From the NCBI GenBank assembly GCA_016214955.1, contig JACRMN010000012.1, positions 186,001 to 250,000 of the forward strand: a DNA stretch of 64,000 nt, written 5' to 3'. The DNA is from Deltaproteobacteria bacterium (GTDB lineage: Bacteria > Myxococcota > Myxococcia > Myxococcales > Anaeromyxobacteraceae). Numbering within the stretch: position 1 is the stretch's first letter; each line of letters opens with the position of its first letter. A program made the position numbers and the translations under genes. The notes below the pieces were generated by a model. That model was not told the origin of the DNA. It saw nothing but the letters and a program-made list of their open reading frames with translations, and did no database searches. This document shows, in pieces, positions 38,836-49,340 of this stretch.

Positions 38836-40161
38836 GTGAGGTCGAACTGGAACGACGCACCGGGCGGCTTCCATCCGGCCAGCGCCCCGGACTACCTCCC
38901 GCGCGAGCAGCTGCGCGCCGTGCAGCTGCAGCGGCTCCAGGCCACGGTGAAGCGGGCCTACGAGGGGCAGAAGCTCTTCCGGCAGCGCATGGACGAGCGC
39001 AAGCTGACCCCGGCCCACGTCAAGCGGCTCGAGGACGTGGCCCAGCTCCCCTTCATGGTGAAGACCGACCTGCGGGACACCTACCCGTTCGGCCTCTTCG
39101 CCAGCCCCATGGAGGAGGTCGTCCGCCTCCACGCCTCCTCCGGCACCACCGGCAAGCCCATCGTGGTGGCCTACACCGCGGCCGACGTCGAGGTCTGGAA
39201 GGAGGTCATGATCCGGGCCTTCGCCGCCTGCGGCGTCTCCCGCGCCGACGTCATCCAGAACGCCTACGGCTACGGTCTCTTCACCGGTGGCCTGGGCGCC
39301 CACTACGGCGCCGAGGCCCTGGGCGCCACCGTCATCCCCATCTCCGGCGGCAACACCGAGCGGCAGCTCATGGTGATGGCCGACTTCGGCGTCACCGTCA
39401 TCTGCTCCACGCCCTCCTACTTCCTCCACCTGCTGGAGCGGGCCAAGGAGGCCAAGCTCGACTTCGGCCGGCTGCGGGTGGGCATCTTCGGGGCCGAGCC
39501 CTGGAGCGACGCCATGCGCCTGCGCATCCAGCAGGAGAGCGGCATCCGGGCCCACGACATCTACGGCCTCTCGGAGATCATCGGCCCCGGGGTGGGCAGC
39601 GAGTGCCACCGGCAGGACGGCCTGCACCTCTTCGAGGACCACTTCCTCCCCGAGATCGTCGATCCGCAGACCGGCCAGGTGCTGCCCGACGGCACCGAGG
39701 GCGAGCTGGTGCTGACCACGCTCTCCAAGCAGGCGATGCCGATGATCCGCTACCGGACCCGCGACGTCACCTCGCTCAACCCCGAGCCCTGCGCCTGCGG
39801 CCGCACCATCCGCCGCATCCGCCGCATCTCGCGCCGCTCCGACGACATGTTCATCATCCGCGGCGTCAACGTCTTCCCCTCGCAGGTGGAGACCGCGCTG
39901 CTGCAGGTCGAGGGGACGCTGCCGCACTACCAGATCGTCCTCACCCGCGAGAAGGGGCTCGACAACATGGAGGTGCAGGTCGAGGTCACGCCCGAGATCT
40001 TCTCCGACAAGGTGCGGGCGCTGGAGGCGCTGCACGCCCGGCTGGAGGACGCCCTGGAGCAGGTGCTGGGCATCCGGGTGATGGCCACGCTGGTGGAGCC
40101 GCGCTCCCTGGCCCGCAGCGAGGGCAAGGCCAAGCGCGTCATCGACAACCGCAAGATGTGA
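38836..40161 (+). CDS. paaK: Phenylacetate-CoA ligase
   Basis: A 441-residue AMP-forming aryl-CoA ligase of the PaaK family. The nucleotide loop ASSGTTGKP (about 100-108) is intact, as are YGLSEIIGPG, EDHFLPEIVDP, LSKQAMPMIRYRTRD, CACGRT (zinc-type Cys pair) and the C-terminal MFIIRGVNVFPSQVE. It activates phenylacetate or a related aryl acid. GTG start preceded by GGAGGAGG. Next is an ACT protein nine bases on, an arrangement common for PaaK. Confidence 0.92.
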   Translation: MRSNWNDAPGGFHPASAPDYLPREQLRAVQLQRLQATVKRAYEGQKLFRQRMDERKLTPAHVKRLEDVAQLPFMVKTDLRDTYPFGLFASPMEEVVRLHASSGTTGKPIVVAYTAADVEVWKEVMIRAFAACGVSRADVIQNAYGYGLFTGGLGAHYGAEALGATVIPISGGNTERQLMVMADFGVTVICSTPSYFLHLLERAKEAKLDFGRLRVGIFGAEPWSDAMRLRIQQESGIRAHDIYGLSEIIGPGVGSECHRQDGLHLFEDHFLPEIVDPQTGQVLPDGTEGELVLTTLSKQAMPMIRYRTRDVTSLNPEPCACGRTIRRIRRISRRSDDMFIIRGVNVFPSQVETALLQVEGTLPHYQIVLTREKGLDNMEVQVEVTPEIFSDKVRALEALHARLEDALEQVLGIRVMATLVEPRSLARSEGKAKRVIDNRKM

Positions 40162-40170
40162 GGAGGCAGG

Positions 40171-40608
40171 ATGCGCCTGCACCAGCTTTCGCTCTTCCTC
40201 GAGAACCGGCCCGGGCAGCTCCGGGCGCCGTGCCAGGTGCTGGCCCAGGCCGGCGTCGACATCCTCACCACCTCGCTGGCCGACACCGCCCAGTTCGGCA
40301 TCCTGCGGCTGGTGGTGAGGGACTGGCAGAAGGCCAAGGCGGCGCTGGAGGCCGCCGGCATGGTGGTCAACGTCACCGAGGTGGTGCCGGTGGAGGTGGA
40401 GGACCGGCCCGGCGGGCTGCTGGCGGCCCTCTCGGCCATCGATCAGGCCGGCCTGGGCATCGAGTACATGTACGCCTTCGCCGCCGGAACCAAGGCCGGC
40501 AAGGCCGCCGTGGTGCTGCGCTTCCAGGACGTGGGCAAGGCCGAGAAGGCCCTCCTGGAGGCCGGCATCCGCGTGCTGGCCGAGGAGGAGCTCCTGGGCC
40601 GGATGTAG
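40171..40608 (+). CDS. Tandem ACT-domain protein
   Basis: A 145-residue protein with two ACT folds (about 4-68 and 72-140): LSLFLENRPGQL and VEVEDRPGGLLAALSAIDQAGL each begin a ligand-binding unit. Such small proteins often follow PaaK and are thought to bind amino acids or aromatic effectors. Here it may sense the aromatic substrate and modulate the ligase or oxidoreductase; this is inferred from position only. Confidence 0.85.
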   Translation: MRLHQLSLFLENRPGQLRAPCQVLAQAGVDILTTSLADTAQFGILRLVVRDWQKAKAALEAAGMVVNVTEVVPVEVEDRPGGLLAALSAIDQAGLGIEYMYAFAAGTKAGKAAVVLRFQDVGKAEKALLEAGIRVLAEEELLGRM

Positions 40609-40620
40609 CGCCCCCGGGGG

Positions 40621-40641
40621 GCCGGGTCTACAGGGCCCGGC
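40621..40641 (+). terminator. Hairpin between the ligase operon and the transporter genes
   Basis: GCCGGG (40621-40626) and CCCGGC (40636-40641) enclose a 9-base loop, followed by GTTCCCTTTGTT. It is a plausible partial terminator. A TATCGT -10-like box at 40653-40658 follows, so the transporter may have its own promoter. Confidence 0.4.
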
Positions 40642-40707
40642 GTTCCCTTTGTTATCGTGACCGCAACCCCGCGCAGTCGGCTTCCCCACAGAAATCCAGG
40701 AGTGGAC

Positions 40708-41850
40708 ATGCGAAATCCGATCCTCCCGCTGGTGACGTGCCTCCTCGCGCTCGTCTCGACCCCGGCCCGCGCCGCCGATCCCATCAAGGTGGGCGCCATC
40801 CTCTCGGTGACCGGCCCGGCGTCGTTCCTCGGCGCCCCCGAGTCCAAGACCATCCAGATGTTCGCCGAGGACCTCAACGCCAAGGGCGGCCTCCTCGGGC
40901 GCAAGGTCGAGGTCATCGTCAAGGACTCGGGCGGCTCGCCCGAGAAGGCCCTCTCCTTCGCCAAGCAGCTCATCGAGGAGGACAAGGTGCTGGCCATCCT
41001 CGGCCCCTCGACCTCGGGCGAGACCATGCAGATCAAGGGGCTCTGCGAGGAGCAGAAGACCCTGCTCATCTCCTGCGCCGCCGCCGAGGTCATCGTCAAC
41101 CCGGTGGCCAAGTGGGTCTTCAAGACGCCGCAGAAGGACAGCGACGCGGTGGTGAAGATCTTCCAGCACATGAAGTCGAAGGGGCTCACCAAGGTCGGCG
41201 TGCTCTCCTCCAACACCGGCTTCGGCAAGGCGGGCAAGGAGCAGCTCGAGAAGCTGGCCCCGAACTTCGGCGTGCAGATCGCCGCCAGCGAGGTCTACGA
41301 CAAGGCCGCCACCGACCTGACCGCCGAGGTCACCAAGATGAAGGGGGCCGGCGTCCAGGCCATCGTGAACTGGTCCATCGAGCCGGCCCAGGCGCTGGTG
41401 ATCAAGAACGCCCGCCAGATCGGCCTCACCATCCCCATCTACCAGTCCCATGGCTTCGGCAACATCAACTACGTGAAGGCCGCCGGCGCCGCCGCCGAGG
41501 GCGTCATCTTCCCGGCCGGCCGCCTGCTGGTGGCCGACGTGCTCTCCGACAAGCACCCGCAGAAGCAGGTGCTCGTCGCCTACAAGAAGGGGTACGAGGC
41601 CCGGTTCAAGGAGGACGTCTCCACCTTCGGCGGCCACGGCTACGACGCCATGCTGCTGCTCGCCGAGGCGGTGAAGAAGGCCGGCAGCACCGACAAGGAA
41701 AAGGTGCGCGCTGCGCTCGAGGGCCTCACCGGCCTGGTGGGCACCGCCGGCGTGTTCAAGATGTCGGCCACCGACCACAACGGCCTCGACGTGGAGGCCT
41801 TCGAGCTCTTGACCGTGAAGGACGGGCGCTTCGTCACGCTGGCGCAGTAG
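40708..41850 (+). CDS. Branched-chain-amino-acid-type ABC substrate-binding protein
   Basis: A 380-residue periplasmic protein with a signal peptide (NPILPLVTCLLALVSTPARA). The Peripla_BP_6 lobes include VGAILSVTGPASFLGAPE, ILGPSTSGETM and GGHGYDAMLLLAEAV. Liv-type binding proteins in aromatic loci often bind benzoate, hydroxybenzoate or phenylacetate derivatives, which suits the genes on both sides. Start chosen for the CAGGAG site; an ATG-less extension upstream lacks a signal peptide. First gene of a five-gene Liv transporter. Confidence 0.9.
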   Translation: MRNPILPLVTCLLALVSTPARAADPIKVGAILSVTGPASFLGAPESKTIQMFAEDLNAKGGLLGRKVEVIVKDSGGSPEKALSFAKQLIEEDKVLAILGPSTSGETMQIKGLCEEQKTLLISCAAAEVIVNPVAKWVFKTPQKDSDAVVKIFQHMKSKGLTKVGVLSSNTGFGKAGKEQLEKLAPNFGVQIAASEVYDKAATDLTAEVTKMKGAGVQAIVNWSIEPAQALVIKNARQIGLTIPIYQSHGFGNINYVKAAGAAAEGVIFPAGRLLVADVLSDKHPQKQVLVAYKKGYEARFKEDVSTFGGHGYDAMLLLAEAVKKAGSTDKEKVRAALEGLTGLVGTAGVFKMSATDHNGLDVEAFELLTVKDGRFVTLAQ

Positions 41851-41907
41851 CGCGCCGCCCGCGGACGTGAGCCTGCCGAGGACGCTCGCCGGACCGGAGC
41901 CCTGACC

Positions 41908-42789
41908 GTGGCCGGCGAGCTCTTCTTCCAGTACCTCATCGCCGGCCTGACCTACGGCACCATCTACGCCGTGGTCGGGATGGGCTTCAACATCATCTAC
42001 AACGCCACCGGCATCATCAACTTCGCCCAGGGCGAGTTCGTGATGCTGGGCGGCATGACGGCGGTGAGCCTGCACGCCTTCCTGCCGCTGCCGCTGGCCA
42101 TCGTGGTGGCGGTGCTGGTCACCATGGTGGTGGGGGCGCTCATCGAGGTCACCTTCATCCGCTGGCTCTCGCGCCCCTCGGTGCTGCGGATGATCATCAT
42201 CACCATCGGCATCTCCATCCTCATCCGCGAGGCGGCCCTGCTCCTCTGGGGCCAGGACGTGCGGGCGCTGCCCTACTTCACCGGCAACGAGATCACCTCC
42301 ATCGCCGTGGGCGGGGCCCGGATCTCCCCGCAGGTGCTCTGGACGCTGGGCGCCTGCGCCGGGCTGGTGGTGCTGGTGACCGCCTTCTTCCGCTTCACCA
42401 TGCTGGGCCGGCAGATGCGGGCCTGCGCCGCCAACCGGGTGGCGGCCTCGCTCTGCGGCCTGCCCACCCGGAACCTCATCACCCTCTCCTTCGTGCTCAG
42501 CGCCGGCATGGGGGCGCTGGCCGGCTGCGTGGTCAGCCCCATCACCCAGACCCAGTACGGCATCGGCACCGGCCTGGCCATCAAGGGCTTCACCGTCGCC
42601 ATCCTCGGCGGGCTGGGCAACAGCCTGGCGGCGGTGGCGGCCGGCCTGCTCCTCGGGATCATCGAGAGCTTCTCGGTCTCGCTGCTGCCCACCGCCTTCA
42701 AGGACGCGGTCTCCATCGCCGTCCTCCTCGCCATCCTCTTCGCCCGGCCCAGCGGCCTCTTCGGCGCCAGGGCCGCCACGCGCCCCTAG
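41908..42789 (+). CDS. livH: ABC transporter permease (LivH type)
   Basis: A 293-residue membrane permease with about eight helices. Family stretches include YAVVGMGFNIIYNATGIINFAQGEFVML near the N-terminus and GGLGNSLAAVAAGLLLGIIE near the end. GTG start; no strong ribosome site is visible. The LivM gene starts four bases after its stop, so both permeases are translated together. Confidence 0.9.
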   Translation: MAGELFFQYLIAGLTYGTIYAVVGMGFNIIYNATGIINFAQGEFVMLGGMTAVSLHAFLPLPLAIVVAVLVTMVVGALIEVTFIRWLSRPSVLRMIIITIGISILIREAALLLWGQDVRALPYFTGNEITSIAVGGARISPQVLWTLGACAGLVVLVTAFFRFTMLGRQMRACAANRVAASLCGLPTRNLITLSFVLSAGMGALAGCVVSPITQTQYGIGTGLAIKGFTVAILGGLGNSLAAVAAGLLLGIIESFSVSLLPTAFKDAVSIAVLLAILFARPSGLFGARAATRP

Positions 42790-42793
42790 AGAG

Positions 42794-43899
42794 ATGCGCT
42801 CCGTCCGCTTGCGCCAGGTGGCCGTCTTCCTCGTCCTGGCGGGCGCGCTGCAGCTCGGTGCCATCGCCGTCGGCAAGCCCTTCTGGCAGACGCAGCTCAC
42901 CATGTCGGCCTACTACGCGCTGGTGGCGGTGGGCCTGTCGCTGCTCATGGGCTACGCCGGCCAGATCTCGCTGGGCCACGCCGGTTTCTTCGCCGTCGGC
43001 GGCTACGGCTCGGCGCTCCTGACCACCTGGGACCTCTCGGCCCACAAGGCCGCCGGCGTGCTCCAGGCGCTGCAGGCCATGGGAGCGGTGGTCGCCCGGC
43101 CCGATCCCTTCGGCGGCACCGTGCTCACCGTGCACCCCTGGCCGGCGGCGGTGGTGGCGGTGCTGCTGGCGATGGCGGCCGCCTGGCTGGTGGGCATCCC
43201 GGTGCTGAAGCTCAGCGGCCACTACCTGGCCATGGCCACCCTGGGCGTGGGCACCATCATCGCCGCCATCGCCGTGGGCACGCAGGCCCTGGGCGCCGCC
43301 GACGGCATCTCCGGCGTGCCCCCGCTGCCGCTCCTGCTGGGCGTGGGGGTGGGCGGCGCCACCAGCCAGCGGGTGGCCAACTACTGGGTGGCCATCGGGC
43401 TGCTGGCGGTCTGCATGATCCTGCTGCTCAACCTGGTGGACTCGCGGGTGGGCCGGGCCCTGCGCGCCATCCACGGGGCCGAGGACGCCGCCGACGCCAT
43501 GGGCGTCGACACCGCCCGCTACAAGCTCCACACCTTCGTGGTCTCGGCCGGCCTGGCGGCGCTGGCCGGCGTCTTCCTCACCCACTTCAACGGCGGCATC
43601 GGACCCTCCGAGGCCTCGATCATGAAGTCGGTGAAGTACGTGGCCATGGTGGCCGTGGGCGGCATGGGGAGCCTGTGGGGCACGCTGGGCGTGAGCCTGC
43701 TGCTCAACTTCCTCTCGCTGCGCGGCTACTTCGGCACCCTCGACGACGCCGTCTTCGGCGCCATCCTCATCGGCATCATGCTCTTCTCGCCCGACGGCAT
43801 CATGTCGCCCGACCTGCGCCGCATCCTGGTGGCCGGCTGGCGGAGGCTGCGCCCGGCGCCGGCCTCGGTGGAGAAGGGCGCCAGCGAGGAGGGCCGCTG

Positions 43900-43900
<1 letters not shown>
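42794..43900 (+). CDS. livM: ABC transporter permease (LivM type)
   Basis: A 368-residue permease. It carries the LivM hallmark GYAGQISLGHAGFFAVGGYGSALL (about 52-75) and ESMKSVKYVAMVAVGGMGSLWGTL-like region near the end (begins IMKSVKY). A Pro/Gly-rich periplasmic loop near 80-115 and one near 165-195 are slightly longer than usual. Pairs with LivH; its stop codon overlaps the ATG of the ATPase gene. Confidence 0.9.
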
Positions 43901-44657
<757 letters not shown>

Positions 44658-44664
<7 letters not shown>

Positions 44665-45401
44665 GGATCCGCAACCTCGACGTGGCCTACGGCCCGGTCA
44701 CGGTGCTGCGCCGCGTGTCGCTGCACGTCAACAAGGGCGAGGTGGTGGCCATCGTAGGCGCCAACGGAGCCGGCAAGACCACGCTCCTCAAGACCATCAC
44801 CGGCCTGGTGCGACCGCGCGCCGGCGAGATCGCCCTCGAGGGCCAGGACGTGGTGCGCACCTCGACCGAGCAGACGGTGGCCATGGGCTGCTCGCTGGTG
44901 CCCGAGGGGCGGCAGGTGTTCGCCTCCATGTCGGTGCGGGACAACCTCCTCATGGGGGCCCACGTCCAGTACCGCCGCGGCAAGAAGGACGAGGTGGCCG
45001 CCGACCTGCAGCGGGTCTACGGCCTCTTCCCGGTGCTGGAGAAGCGCCGCGATCAGTTCGCCGGGACGCTCTCCGGCGGCGAGCAGCAGATGCTGGCCAT
45101 GGGCCGGGCGCTGATGGCCCGCCCCTCGCTGCTGATGCTGGACGAGCCCTCGATGGGCCTGGCGCCGCTGGTGATGAGGGACATCTTCGCCACCGTGTCG
45201 CGGGTGGCCTCCGAGGGGTGCACGGTGCTGCTGGTGGAGCAGAATGCCCGCAGCGCCCTCAAGATCGCGGACCGCGGCTACGTGCTCGAGACCGGGCGCA
45301 TCGTGCTCCAGGGCACGGCGGAAGAGCTGCTCGCCAACCAGGACGTGCAGCGGGCCTACCTGGGGCGGGACGTCAACGAGGAGCAGGAGGGGCGGCCATG
45401 A
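44658..45401 (+). CDS. livF: ABC transporter ATPase (LivF type)
   Basis: A 247-residue ATP-binding subunit. Walker A GANGAGKTT (about 36-44), signature LSGGEQQMLAMGRAL, Walker [29 protein letters not shown] lies before the ATG inside livG. Its stop overlaps the ATG of the second PaaK-like gene, which ties the transporter to aryl-acid metabolism. Confidence 0.92.
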
Positions 45402-46717
45402 CGACCAAGGAGCTCCCGGCCTACTGGCAGCCGGACGCCGAGTGCCTGGACAGGGAGGAGCTGGCCCAGCTGCAGCTGGAGCGGCTCGAGGCCACGCTCT
45501 CGCGCGTCTACCGGAACGTGCCCTTCTACCGGAAGTACTTCGACGACGTGAACTTCGACACCGACGCGGTCCGCTCCACCGACGACCTGCGCCGGCTGCC
45601 CTTCACCGCCAAGCGCGACCTGGCCGCCAGCTACCCCTACGGCCTCTTCGCGGTGCCGCTGCGCGAGGTGGTGCGGCTCCACGCCTCCGGCGGCAGCGCC
45701 GGCCACGCGCTGGTGATGGGTTACACCCGCAACGACCTGAAGACCTGGGCCAACCTCATGGCCCGGGTGCTGGTGGCCGGCGGCGTGACCAAGGACGACG
45801 TCGTCCAGATCACCTTCGACTACGGCCTCTTCACCGGCGCCTTCGGCGTCCACCAGGGGGCCGAGCGGCTCGGGGCCTCGGTGATCCCGGCCTCCAGCGG
45901 CAACAGCAAGCGCCAGCTCAAGATCATGCGCGACTACCGCACCACGGTGCTGGTGGCCACCCCCAGCTACGCCCTCCACCTCATCGACGCCATGGCCGAG
46001 GCCGGGGTGGTGGCCAACCAGCTCTCGCTGCGGCGGGCGCTGCTGGGCGGCGAGAACTGGACCGAGGAGCAGCGGCAGCGCATCGAGCAGGAGCTGCACG
46101 TCACCGCCACCGACAACTACGCCCTCTCCGAGGTGATGGGGCCCGGCATCGCCGGCGAGTGCCTGGAGCGCAACGGCCTGCACGTCTTCGAGGACCACTT
46201 CCTCGTGGAGGTGGTGGACCCGCTGACCATGGAGCGCGTCCGGCCCGGCGACCGCGGCGAGCTGGTGCTCACCACCCTCACCAAGGAGGCCTTCCCGCTG
46301 GTGCGCTACCGCACCGGCGAGCTCACCAGCCTCATCCCCGAGCCCTGCCCCTGCGGCCGCACCTCGGTGCGCATGCGGCCGGTGCGGGCCCGCTCCGACG
46401 ACATGCTCACGGTGAAGGGCGTCAACGTCTACCCCTCGCAGGTGGAGGAGGTGCTGGAGGGGATCCAGGGCCCGGAGCCGCGCTTCCAGCTGGTCGTCGA
46501 TCGGCCGCAAACGCTCGACGAGGCCACGGTGCTGGTGGAGGTCTCGGAGGACGTCTTCTTCGACGAGATGAAGAAGCAGTCGGAGTTCCGCGAGAGGATC
46601 GTGCGCCGCCTGGCCTCGGAGCTGGGCGTGGGCTTCGAGGTGAAGCTGGTGACGCGCAAGACGCTCGACGACGCCGTGGCCCAGGGCGGCAGGGTGGTGG
46701 ACCGGCGGCGGAAGTAG
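45398..46717 (+). CDS. PaaK-family ligase homologue with degenerate nucleotide loop
   Basis: A 439-residue relative of the ligase at 38836 with nearly the same length and domain order (FDYGLFTGAFGVHQGAE, YALSEVMGPGIAGEC, CPCGRTSVRMRPV, MLTVKGVNVYPSQVEEV). The loop that reads SSGTTGKP in the paralogue is ASGGSAGHA here (about 96-104): both Thr and the Lys are lost. It may therefore be inactive in adenylation, act as a CoA-ester handling or regulatory protein, or use an altered mechanism. It overlaps livF, so it is translated with the transporter. Confidence 0.85.
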   Translation: MTTKELPAYWQPDAECLDREELAQLQLERLEATLSRVYRNVPFYRKYFDDVNFDTDAVRSTDDLRRLPFTAKRDLAASYPYGLFAVPLREVVRLHASGGSAGHALVMGYTRNDLKTWANLMARVLVAGGVTKDDVVQITFDYGLFTGAFGVHQGAERLGASVIPASSGNSKRQLKIMRDYRTTVLVATPSYALHLIDAMAEAGVVANQLSLRRALLGGENWTEEQRQRIEQELHVTATDNYALSEVMGPGIAGECLERNGLHVFEDHFLVEVVDPLTMERVRPGDRGELVLTTLTKEAFPLVRYRTGELTSLIPEPCPCGRTSVRMRPVRARSDDMLTVKGVNVYPSQVEEVLEGIQGPEPRFQLVVDRPQTLDEATVLVEVSEDVFFDEMKKQSEFRERIVRRLASELGVGFEVKLVTRKTLDDAVAQGGRVVDRRRK

Positions 46718-46767
46718 CCGCCGCCCCGGCGCCGGAGGCGGGTGGCCCCGTCCGGGGGCGGGAGGGA

Positions 46768-46932
46768 CTCGCCACCACCCTCGTCCGCATCGAGCTCACG
46801 CCAGAGGGCGCCGGCGCGCGGCTGCGGCTGCGGCTGCACCACACCGGGTTCGCCTCGGCCGAGCCTTGCCAGGGCCATGCCCAGGGGTGGGAGCGGGTGC
46901 TGGGCTGGCTGGCGCGGCAGGGGCTGGGCTGA
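46768..46932 (+). pseudogene. C-terminal fragment of an AHSA1/SRPBCC-domain protein
   Basis: From 46768 the frame reads LATTLVRIELTPEGAGARL and continues LRLHHTGF...AQGWERVLGWLARQG before TGA. This is the final beta-strand and helix of AHSA1-type START-fold proteins. The N-terminal two thirds are missing: the paaK-like stop lies 51 bases upstream and no start or ribosome site is seen. A gene relic left after a deletion is the simplest reading. Confidence 0.5.
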
Positions 46933-47014
46933 GGATGGCTCCGCCGGGCCCACTCGTCAGGGGGCCACGCCCGGGGCGCAGCCGGCGCGGTCCGGGCCGG
47001 CTAAGCAACCCTGC

Positions 47015-47602
47015 GTGAACGGCCTCGACCCCGCCCCGGTGGCGGCCGCCATCGCCGCGCGCCGCCGTGCCCTCGGCGACCCGCGGCCCCTGGTCGCCGC
47101 CATCGACGGGCACAGCGGGGCGGGCAAGTCCACCCTGGCGCACCGCCTCGCGGCGCTGCTCCCGGCCGCGGTGATCGACGGCGACGACTTCTTCGCCGGC
47201 GGCGTCCTCCTGCGGAGCGACTCGCCCGCCGAGCGCGCCGCGGCCTGCGTCGACTGGCAGGCGCAGCGGTCGGTCCTGGCGACGCTGCGGGCAGGACGGC
47301 GAGCCACCTGGCACGCCTTCGACTGGGAGGCCTTCGACGGCCGCCGGGAGGCGGAGGCGTCGGCCTGCGAGCCGGTGCCGGTGATCCTGCTCGAGGGGGC
47401 CTACAGCGGGCGCCCGGAGCTCGCCGACCTCCTGGACCTGCGCATCCTCCTGCGGGCGCCCGACGCGGTCCGGCTCGCCCGGCTGCACCGCCGCGAGGGA
47501 GGGCTCGGCCCCTGGGATCTGCAGTGGCACGAGGCCGAGGAGCACTACTTCGGGAGCGTGGTCTCACCCGCAGGCTTCGACCTGGTGCTCGAGACGGGCT
47601 GA
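47015..47602 (+). CDS. Uridine-kinase-like P-loop protein
   Basis: A 195-residue P-loop kinase. Walker A GHSGAGKST (about 32-40), substrate acid IDGDDFF, an HAFDWEAFDGR segment typical of the Udk/PRK group, and VILLEGAYSGRPEL. It probably phosphorylates a nucleoside or small alcohol; family members are often annotated only as uridine kinase-like. Starts at GTG with no clear ribosome site and stands alone between a gene relic and a kinase gene. Confidence 0.72.
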   Translation: MNGLDPAPVAAAIAARRRALGDPRPLVAAIDGHSGAGKSTLAHRLAALLPAAVIDGDDFFAGGVLLRSDSPAERAAACVDWQAQRSVLATLRAGRRATWHAFDWEAFDGRREAEASACEPVPVILLEGAYSGRPELADLLDLRILLRAPDAVRLARLHRREGGLGPWDLQWHEAEEHYFGSVVSPAGFDLVLETG

Positions 47603-47645
47603 GCGCGCCTTCCACGCGGGCCGTCTCTGGCCGCCCCGGCGCCGG

Positions 47646-49259
47646 GTGCTAGACTCGGGCCGGAGGTGCGTCCTGGGCGCCGACGACCGCCGATCCAGGG
47701 GAGAGCCGGGGCCGGATCCGCCGGCCGCCGCGCCGGCTGCGCCTCCGCGCGGCGAGGCCTTCTTCCGCAAGGTGCTCGAGGACGCCGCCGACATCACCAG
47801 CGTGCTGGCCCGCGACGGCCGCCGCATCTTCATCTCCAGCGGGATCGCCCGGGTGCTGGGCTTCACCGAGGAGGAGGCCCTGGCCGTGAAGATGGGCGAG
47901 TCCACCCATCCGGACGACCGGGCGCGGGTGGCCGCCTCCTTCCGGGCGCTGCTGGCGACGCCGGGCGCGGGCACGCGGGTGCGCTTCCGGCAGCTGCACA
48001 AGGACGGCAGCTACCGCGTGGTGGACGCCGTCGTGCGCAACGCCTGCGACGACCCCGACGTGGGCGGTGTGGTGGTCAACACCCGCGACGTCACCGAGCA
48101 GCTCAAGCTCGAGGAGCAGTTCCTGCAGGCGCAGAAGCTGGAGACCGTGGGGCGCCTGGCCGGCGGCGTGGCCCACGACTTCAACAACCTCCTCACGGTG
48201 ATCCTCTCCTGCGCCGAGCTGCTCGGCGAGCTGCCCGGGGTGGCCGCCGGGGGCGGGTCGGAGTACGTGGAGGAGATCGTCACCGCCGGTGAGCGGGCCC
48301 GCGACCTCACCGGGCAGCTGCTGGCCTTCGCCCGCAAGCAGGTGGCGGCCCCGGTGGCGCTCGACGTGGGCGCCCAGGTGCGCGCCACCGAGAAGATCCT
48401 CCGCCGGCTGGTGGGCGAGGACGTGGCCATCGAGGTGAGGGTGGAGCAGGGGCTGTGGCCCGTCCTCCTGGACCCGGCGCAGCTCGACCAGGTGCTCTTC
48501 AACCTGGTGGTGAACGCCCGCGATGCCATGCCCGGCGGCGGCCACATCGTCATCGAGGCCGCCAACGTGCCCGGGCCGGAGGCCGCGGCCGACGCGGTGC
48601 GGCTGGCGGTGCGCGACACCGGCAGCGGCATGAGCCCCGAGGTGCAGCGGCACCTCTTCGAGCCCTTCTTCACCACCAAGGCGGCCGGGAAGGGCACCGG
48701 CCTGGGGCTGGCCACGGTGCACGGCATCGTCCAGCAGCACGGGGGCCGGGTGCGGGTGGAGACCGCGCCCGGCGCAGGCGCCACCTTCGAGCTCGTCTTC
48801 CCCCGCTGCGCGCCCGGCGCGCCGCCCGAGGAGCGGCGGCGGGAACGCAGCGCCCACGCCGGCGCCGAGACCGTCCTGCTGGTGGAGGACGACCCGGCGG
48901 TCCGCCACCTGGCGGCCCGCGCCCTGCGGGGGGCCGGCTATCGCGTGACCACCGCGGCCGACGGCGCGGAGGCCATCCGCCTGCTCGGCCAGGCCGCCGC
49001 ACCACCCGACCTGGTGGTCACCGACGTGGTGATGCCCAACCTCGACGGCCGCAAGCTCGCCGAGCACCTGCGCAACCACTTCCCGGCGACGCCGGTGCTG
49101 TTCACCTCCGGTTACAGCGCCGATCGGCTCGCCTCCGGGGGCCTGCTCCAGGCCGACATCGACCTCCTGCCCAAGCCCTTCACCCCGTCGCTGCTCCTCC
49201 AGCGCGTCCGCGCCGCGCTCGATCGCTCGATGCCGGCGCCGCCGGGCGGGGCTCGGTAG
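47646..49259 (+). CDS. PAS hybrid histidine kinase with receiver domain
   Basis: A 537-residue soluble sensor: PAS (about 38-150; FFRKVLEDAADITSVLA, RRIFISSGIARVLGF), HisKA (GRLAGGVAHDFNNLLTVI), HATPase (NLVVNARDAMPGGG, GTGLGLATVHG) and receiver (VEDDPAVRH, LVVTDVVMPNLDG, KPF). No transmembrane helix is present, so it senses an internal signal. The start is uncertain: TGcTAGACT at 47647-47655 looks like a -10 box and could place the real start further in. Target unknown. Confidence 0.8.
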   Translation: MLDSGRRCVLGADDRRSRGEPGPDPPAAAPAAPPRGEAFFRKVLEDAADITSVLARDGRRIFISSGIARVLGFTEEEALAVKMGESTHPDDRARVAASFRALLATPGAGTRVRFRQLHKDGSYRVVDAVVRNACDDPDVGGVVVNTRDVTEQLKLEEQFLQAQKLETVGRLAGGVAHDFNNLLTVILSCAELLGELPGVAAGGGSEYVEEIVTAGERARDLTGQLLAFARKQVAAPVALDVGAQVRATEKILRRLVGEDVAIEVRVEQGLWPVLLDPAQLDQVLFNLVVNARDAMPGGGHIVIEAANVPGPEAAADAVRLAVRDTGSGMSPEVQRHLFEPFFTTKAAGKGTGLGLATVHGIVQQHGGRVRVETAPGAGATFELVFPRCAPGAPPEERRRERSAHAGAETVLLVEDDPAVRHLAARALRGAGYRVTTAADGAEAIRLLGQAAAPPDLVVTDVVMPNLDGRKLAEHLRNHFPATPVLFTSGYSADRLASGGLLQADIDLLPKPFTPSLLLQRVRAALDRSMPAPPGGAR

Positions 49260-49340
49260 CCGCACCGCCGGAGGGTCGGTGGCCCTGCCACATCGGCCCA
49301 CGTGGCCGCCGATCCGCACCGCTGGTACCTTCGGGTCGCC

